A DNA stretch of 9,245 bases from UBA8828 sp046315175 (GTDB taxonomy: Bacteria > Verrucomicrobiota > Verrucomicrobiia > Opitutales > UBA953): assembly GCA_046315175.1 (NCBI GenBank), contig JBKDBK010000062.1, forward strand, positions 1 through 9,245, in the 5' to 3' direction. Both the position numbers and the translations under genes were made by a program. The notes under the pieces were generated by a model. The model worked only from the letters and a program-made list of their open reading frames with translations. It did no database searches and was not told where the DNA came from. Within the stretch, counting starts at the first letter, position 1, and each line of letters starts with the position of its first letter. Below, one piece after another: positions 5,592-9,245 of this stretch.

Positions 5592-8500
5592 GGCGTGGTG
5601 GTCGGGATTTCGGAAAGGCCGGCCTCGCGGACGATGAGCGCGAAGGCGGGGTGGACATAGGGATAGGCGACGTTGCGCCAGTCGCTGTGGCGCCAGATGG
5701 GCGCGGGGACGTCGAGATAGGTCACGGCCTCGAGCGCGGTCGGCCAGCCGAGAGGAAAGGGAGGCAGATCCGCGGAGGGCGGATCATGGGGCCCGGACCC
5801 ATCCATGCGGTAGTTGCGAGCGCCGGAAACCGGCAGACAGCCCGCGGCGGGGGAGAGCGCGGGGATCGCGTGGGCGAGCAGCTCGTCGCGCAGCGTCCAG
5901 CGCGCGCCCGAGGGAAGGGAGGCGGAGCCGATTCCGCGCAGAACGGAGCTGGTCTTCGCCACGGAGCGCGAGCCGGGCGCAGAGGGACCGACCCTTGGAT
6001 GCAGCAGGGTTTTGTCGCGATAATCCGCGAAGAGCGGGCGCTTGCGGAGGAGCTCAACCTGGGCCGACTCGCCGGAGCGGAGAAGGCTCGAGGCGCGGGC
6101 AGAGGCCTGGGGTGACAGCCCCCAGCCGGCTTGGGATCGGACGGGGTTGACCCAGCGGCCCGGCCAGCGCCCCTTGGTCGCCTCTTGGTAGATCCAAGCG
6201 CCGTGGTCGGCGACGGCGAGGACACCGGGCCAACGGGAATCCTCGGCGGGCGGCGGCGAGAGCACGTCCTCGGAGCGTGAGTAAAGGTTGATGACGGGAA
6301 CAGGCGCGGAGAAGCGGCCAATCCAGCGGCAGGTCGAGCGCAGGTCATCGGAGGGGAAGTTGGACGCCCATCCCGCGGCCTGTGCTTGGGGCAGGACGTA
6401 GGGGGAGGTGTCCCTCCAGGCCGTGCCGGGAGGCGACATCAGGTGGCGCAGGGGCAAGCCGAGGCCCTCCGGGTAGTCGGCTGGCGCAAAGGGCGCCGAC
6501 GGGTCGAGGGCCTCGACGGGGATGGCGGCGTTGACGAGGACGCAGGCCCGGATGGAGACACCTTTGGGCGCGCGGGCGGGTTCTGCGGCGAGAAGGGTGA
6601 CATAGGCCCCGAGGGAATGTCCCATCAGCACGAAGGGCCGGCCGGGGTCGGTCTTGGCGAGTGCCGACATGAGTTGGCAGAGGCGATCCGCGGCGGCGGG
6701 TGCGCACTCGACGGCGGAGCCGTAGTTGGCGGCGCCCTGGTCGCCGTACCAGCGGAAGGCGATGAACGGGCTTGCGGAGCCGGCTTGGTGGAGGCGCTTG
6801 AAGATCTCGGCGCCCCAGGCGAGGCCTTGGGTGGGGCCGACATTGAACCCGTGGACAAAGATGAGCCACGGGGCGGTGGACCGGGCGCCGGAATCGAGCG
6901 GAGGAGGCGGAGAGAGGGAGGGAGATCGGCTGCGGGCATTCCAGGAGCGATGGAAATCGCCGACGGGGGCGACGGTGACGCGCAGCGGGGCGCGCAGAAG
7001 GATGTCGGCAGGTCCGGGAACCCTTTCCACAGGCGTCCCCTGCCGGACCAGTGTCACCCAAATCGTCCCGGTGCCTGCGGCCGCACCCTCGACGAGGAAG
7101 ACGCCTTCCCCGCGGCCGAGGAGGCGTGGGCCGACGACGCTGCGAGAGAAGGCCGGCGAGAGGGGCAAGCCTCCGGAGCTGGAACGGGACTTGTAGGCGC
7201 CCGAGATGGGTGTGTCGAGAGAGGGCCCGTGGGTCGGCCCGAAATCTCGCTGGAGAAACTGAGCGGCCCGCGCGATGGGAAGCGACGTCTCGACGGCGTT
7301 GACCAGGTGGGAGGGGCCGAGCAGGCGGAGGTCGAAGGGAGGCAAATCCTCCGCGGCCGCGCCGAGATGAAGGGCAACGGGGAACCAGTCGGACAGGTCG
7401 GAGAGGCCGCCGAGGGTGTCGCGTCGGAAATTGGTCCGGGTGTCGGCGCCTTGCCCGGGCAGGTCGGCGAGGGGGTCGGGGGTGATGCCGCCCTCATCCC
7501 GGTCATCGTTGAGCCAGAGCGGCAGGGGGCGGGTGGAGGTGGTGAAGCCGGAATCATCCAGCGGGAAGTCGGACCGCAGGCCGGAGACGTCGACGCGGCG
7601 AGGAAGGTCGGCGCGGACGCGGCAGGGCACGAGGAGGACGATGCGGAGGGAGGCGCCCGAGCGTTGTCCAACGGCCAGGATGGTGCCGGCGGCGTCGACC
7701 GCCACGGGCAGGAGCGAGGTCCAGCCCTCGTCGCTGTCGACCAAATGAACGAGCAGCTCGGGCGGCCGTGTCTCGCGATCGGGCGAATCGATGTCCCACA
7801 CCAAGGCGTCGGACGCGTCGAGGGAAACAACCGACCGGAGCGAGCCCGGGGCGTCGGCCAGGGCGACCTTGGCGACCGAGGCGGAGAAGGGGAGCTGCCA
7901 GACGGGGGCGCCGGGCTCGTCGAGCTGGAGCGCGCCGCCGCGGCGATGCACCAGGGCGCTGTCGTCGCTCCATGCCAGGGGCTCGACACCGTCGGGCAGG
8001 CGCCGGGCATGGCCGTCCAATCGCCAAGTGCCGTCGGGCGACTGGAAGTCGGCAACCCAGCGCTCGCCGATCCCGTTGGCGATGACCGAAGGCGAGAGAT
8101 GCCGCCGCGAGGGCGCGGGCACGCCCTGGGTGGCATCGCCGACAAGGATGTCGACGCCGAGCGGCCCGGGCTCGAGGACAATGGGGTCGGCGGCGAGCAG
8201 GAAGCCCTCGCCGCGAAGCCAGCGGAGCGGGCGCATCAGCCAGGGCGCGGGATCGGCGTCGGGCAAGTAGCGATGGAGAGTCCTGGGGACGAGAGCGGGG
8301 ACTCCGGAGGCGTCCCAGCGCCAGAGCGAGGTGGTCGGCATGCCCTCCTCGGAGGACTCGACGCGGGCAAGCACGGCGCCGTCGGACCTGATGACACCAA
8401 ACTCGACGCGCTCGGCACGAGGCGGTTGGGCGAGACGCTCCCAGCCGCTGGTCCAGGACCAGCGAAAGCCGCGCTCGGTCAGGACGCGGTGCTTCTCGTC

Positions 8501-8695
8501 AGAAAGGGCGACGGGCCAGCCGAGCTCGGCCACCGCCCCGAGGTCGGCCGGCGCATAGCGCGGCGCGGGTGGATGGGAGCGCGGATCGTTCGCCAGGAAG
8601 CCCTTGGCCGTCTCCTCGGTGTCGGACCAGCCGTCGCCGTCCCGGTCGGAAGGGTTGGCGGTCAGGACGAGCGGTATGAGCAGGAGCGCGCGCAT
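5588..8695 (-). CDS. Very large secreted alpha/beta-hydrolase-like protein with an acidic calcium-type motif
   Basis: Residue numbers count from ATG 8695 (1035 residues). A short signal peptide (MRALLLIPLVLTA) is followed by DRDGDGWSDTEE (17-28), which looks like a thrombospondin type 3/EF-like calcium loop. A long beta-looking region (~40-590) follows, with a second acidic patch NDDRDEGG (396-403) leading into DLPGQG and DLSDWFPVAL. The hydrolase core starts with FVHGFN (His615-Gly616, oxyanion region) and has the nucleophile elbow GHSLG with Ser694. Plausible triad partners are Asp810 in YSRSEDVL and His831 in ADHGAW. The tail includes HSDWRNVAYPYVHPAF. This order matches, from memory, large uncharacterised secreted proteins of Verrucomicrobiota; the substrate is unknown, with lipase/esterase/peptide acyl activity only a guess. 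A GTG at 8704 is also in frame, but ATG 8695 has a better ribosome site and starts the signal peptide directly. The stop overlaps the next gene by 4 bases. Confidence 0.88.
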   Translation of the reverse strand: MRALLLIPLVLTANPSDRDGDGWSDTEETAKGFLANDPRSHPPAPRYAPADLGAVAELGWPVALSDEKHRVLTERGFRWSWTSGWERLAQPPRAERVEFGVIRSDGAVLARVESSEEGMPTTSLWRWDASGVPALVPRTLHRYLPDADPAPWLMRPLRWLRGEGFLLAADPIVLEPGPLGVDILVGDATQGVPAPSRRHLSPSVIANGIGERWVADFQSPDGTWRLDGHARRLPDGVEPLAWSDDSALVHRRGGALQLDEPGAPVWQLPFSASVAKVALADAPGSLRSVVSLDASDALVWDIDSPDRETRPPELLVHLVDSDEGWTSLLPVAVDAAGTILAVGQRSGASLRIVLLVPCRVRADLPRRVDVSGLRSDFPLDDSGFTTSTRPLPLWLNDDRDEGGITPDPLADLPGQGADTRTNFRRDTLGGLSDLSDWFPVALHLGAAAEDLPPFDLRLLGPSHLVNAVETSLPIARAAQFLQRDFGPTHGPSLDTPISGAYKSRSSSGGLPLSPAFSRSVVGPRLLGRGEGVFLVEGAAAGTGTIWVTLVRQGTPVERVPGPADILLRAPLRVTVAPVGDFHRSWNARSRSPSLSPPPPLDSGARSTAPWLIFVHGFNVGPTQGLAWGAEIFKRLHQAGSASPFIAFRWYGDQGAANYGSAVECAPAAADRLCQLMSALAKTDPGRPFVLMGHSLGAYVTLLAAEPARAPKGVSIRACVLVNAAIPVEALDPSAPFAPADYPEGLGLPLRHLMSPPGTAWRDTSPYVLPQAQAAGWASNFPSDDLRSTCRWIGRFSAPVPVINLYSRSEDVLSPPPAEDSRWPGVLAVADHGAWIYQEATKGRWPGRWVNPVRSQAGWGLSPQASARASSLLRSGESAQVELLRKRPLFADYRDKTLLHPRVGPSAPGSRSVAKTSSVLRGIGSASLPSGARWTLRDELLAHAIPALSPAAGCLPVSGARNYRMDGSGPHDPPSADLPPFPLGWPTALEAVTYLDVPAPIWRHSDWRNVAYPYVHPAFALIVREAGLSEIPTTTP

Positions 8696-8700
8696 GCGAG

Positions 8701-8707
8701 CCACCCT
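8701..8707 (-). promoter_or_regulatory. Ribosome binding site deciding the start of the large hydrolase gene
   Basis: On the - strand AGGGTGG lies 5 bases before ATG 8695. It overlaps the alternative in-frame GTG at 8704, which would have no site of its own. This supports translation from 8695 and a protein three residues shorter than the longest open frame. It is the only convincing Shine-Dalgarno-like sequence seen ahead of the - strand genes here. Confidence 0.55.
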
Positions 8708-8775
8708 GCCCCGCCGGGCCGAGGGCGGAAGCGCAGGGATGCCTCAGGGGAATGGGGCCCAGTGGCGGGAGGGGG

Positions 8776-8855
8776 TAGCTAACTAGCTGACTAGCTCTCT
8801 AGCTCACTAGCTTGATAGCGGTTATGGCTGCTTAGCGGATTAGCTGATTCGCGGA
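8776..8855. repeat. Diverging 8-base tandem array (TAGCTNNN)
   Basis: Reading + from 8776, successive 8-base units are TAGCTAAC, TAGCTGAC, TAGCTCTC, TAGCTCAC, TAGCTTGA, TAGCGGTT, ATGGCTGC, TTAGCGGA, TTAGCTGA and TTCGCGGA. The first five share TAGCT exactly. Later units decay, and the TAGC core shifts by one base after 8823. The core contains AGCT and CTAG palindromes, so single strands could fold in several registers. The array lies about 80 bases upstream of the start of the long - strand run, where its promoter should be. It is strikingly A/T-richer than its surroundings. The flank 8708-8775 shows nothing recognisable, and no sigma-70-type box pair could be fixed. Confidence 0.8.
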
Positions 8856-8940
8856 GCAGACGTGGCGAAGGGGGCGGAGGCCGCGGCGGGGGCGAAGGGA
8901 AGAGGCAGGGGCACGGGGGCACAGGGGCTGGGAGATACAA

Positions 8941-8959
8941 GCGGTTTCGGAGAAACCGC
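8941..8959. repeat. Perfect palindrome, stem 1 of the composite element
   Basis: GCGGTTTC pairs with GAAACCGC across a 3-base GGA loop. It is immediately followed by the shared tail. Neither strand gives a T tract, so a terminator role is not supported. Confidence 0.8.
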
Positions 8960-8990
8960 CCCTACCCGAGGCAGGTTGAGAAATACAGGA

Positions 8991-9012
8991 GGTCACGGGC
9001 GTAGCCGTGACC
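8991..9012. repeat. Perfect palindrome, stem 2 of the composite element
   Basis: GGTCACGG pairs with CCGTGACC across a 6-base GCGTAG loop. The stem sequence is unrelated to stem 1, but it carries the same downstream tail about 51 bases later in register. Confidence 0.8.
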
Positions 9013-9245
9013 CTACCCGAGGCGGTGTCGGGGACACAGGGGCAAGTGCGGAAAGCAAAAGGGCGGCCCGGGTGGGCCGCCCTTGGCGGGAGATGGCGAG
9101 CGGGATGACTCGGCCTGGGGGGCCGTGCCGTCCGTCTCGGGACGGCGGGGCTTCTGGTCGCGATTGTCGTCGCGGGCGTCCTCCTCGGCGGGGGCTTCCT
9201 CGACGATGGGGTTCTCGGAGACGACCTCGAAGGGCAGCTCGAAGG
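9013..9245 (-). CDS. Possible C-terminal tail of an unrecognised protein entering from the right edge
   Basis: The - strand frame beginning at base 9243 is open to the window edge. It reads FELPFEVVSENPIVEEAPAE and continues acidic, then charged and Pro/Ser-rich, with strongly G/C third positions down to about 9090. Such low-complexity acidic tails are common at protein C-termini; the family is not recognisable. The frame then runs on through the terminator-like hairpin (9059-9084) and part of the palindromic element, to a TAG at 9013-9015. The last ~25 codons therefore look like translated non-coding sequence. None of the three - strand frames has a stop between 9245 and 9059. The reverse-complement + frames are Ser/Arg-rich and look like shadows. 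Coding here is moderately supported; its true end is unclear. Confidence 0.4.
   Translation of the reverse strand, partial: FELPFEVVSENPIVEEAPAEEDARDDNRDQKPRRPETDGTAPQAESSRSPSPAKGGPPGPPFCFPHLPLCPRHRLG
9049..9084 (-). terminator. Intrinsic-terminator-shaped hairpin for a - strand gene from the right
   Basis: On the - strand AAGGGCGGCCC (9084-9074), loop ACCC and GGGCCGCCCTT (9069-9059) form a perfect 11-bp stem. The T-rich run TTTTGCTTTC (9060-9051) follows directly. The shape and polarity fit Rho-independent termination of a transcript entering from the right. On the + strand no T tract follows the stem. The conflict with the open reading frame that crosses it is noted separately. Confidence 0.75.

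Larger units (their letters stand above)
8917..9043. repeat. Composite palindromic intergenic element: two different stems with a shared tail
   Basis: Two unrelated perfect hairpins (8941-8959 and 8991-9012) are each followed by the identical 13-mer CCCTACCCGAGGC, at 8960-8972 and 9011-9023 (the second copy overlaps the stem end by two bases). They are preceded by related leaders GAGATACA and GAAATACA. A third small stem GTGTC-GGG-GACAC lies at 9025-9037. The whole block is bounded by near-identical GGGCACAGGGGC (8917-8928) and GGGACACAGGGGC (9031-9043). This resembles REP-type or other dispersed palindromic intergenic repeats. No REP-associated transposase is in the window. The purine-rich stretch to its left (8856-8916) shows no other structure. 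Confidence 0.7.

Noticed and set aside
8696..8704. GTG at 8704 as the start of the hydrolase
   Set aside because: ATG 8695 has the AGGGTGG site at good spacing and begins the signal peptide directly; GTG 8704 overlaps that site.
6386..8782. 798-codon open frame on the + strand opposite the hydrolase gene, and similar long Gly/Glu/Ala/Asp-rich + frames at 341-1357, 1738-3099, 2936-4090, 3625-4614 and 4686-5585
   Set aside because: Most of these frames share codon boundaries with the - strand genes. They stay open only because TTA, CTA and TCA codons are rare in this GC-rich genome. They have low-complexity composition and no recognisable domains.
8941..9012. The two palindromes as a tandem terminator pair
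   Set aside because: No T tract follows either stem on either strand, unlike the hairpin at 9059-9084.
8917..9043. CRISPR-like repeat/spacer array
   Set aside because: Only two copies of a 13-base tail, no regular repeat of 24 bases or more, and no cas genes.
9140..9245. + strand frame reading GLLVAIVVAGVLLGGGF, looking like a membrane segment
   Set aside because: It is codon-aligned antisense to the acidic - strand frame; complement of Glu/Asp/Pro-rich codons gives such hydrophobic strings. No start or ribosome site is apparent.

Overview
The window is GC-rich bacterial chromosome. The gene families point to Verrucomicrobiota, possibly Opitutae. That placement rests on remembered resemblance of the large secreted hydrolase, its partner and the small Cys-motif proteins to verrucomicrobial proteins. 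It was not checked by a search.

Layout. The left edge carries the 3' end of smpB (trans-translation) on the + strand. It converges on a run of eight genes that all read on the - strand, from about 8695 down to 332. In transcription order these are: a ~1035-residue secreted alpha/beta-hydrolase-like protein; a 316-residue secreted partner overlapping it by 4 bases (ATGA); a small secreted Cys/His-motif protein; a small anchored or exported unknown; the tRNA wobble 2'-O-methyltransferase TrmL; a PLP-dependent aminotransferase 1 base after trmL; then, after a ~100-base gap, a small membrane protein with a PCKHC motif; and an outer-membrane beta-barrel-like protein whose mature N-terminus would read CPCGC. 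Spacing is tight from 8695 to 1855, so this stretch is probably one transcript. The last two genes may have their own promoter.

Right of 8695 is about 320 bases without a convincing gene, packed with repeats. There is a diverging 8-base tandem array (TAGCTNNN, 8776-8855), then a compact composite element (8917-9043) in which two different perfect stems each carry the same 13-base tail. Next comes a strong intrinsic-terminator-shaped hairpin (9049-9084) oriented for a - strand gene entering from the right edge. No - strand reading frame has a stop between the edge and this hairpin, which is the oddest single observation here.

How the genes might work together. The first two - strand genes look like a translationally coupled pair for the envelope or exterior. 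The last two look like an envelope pair built around exposed cysteine motifs, possibly metal-related (inference). TrmL and the aminotransferase are housekeeping-type enzymes inside the run. No transposase, integrase, CRISPR array, tRNA or rRNA gene was recognised.
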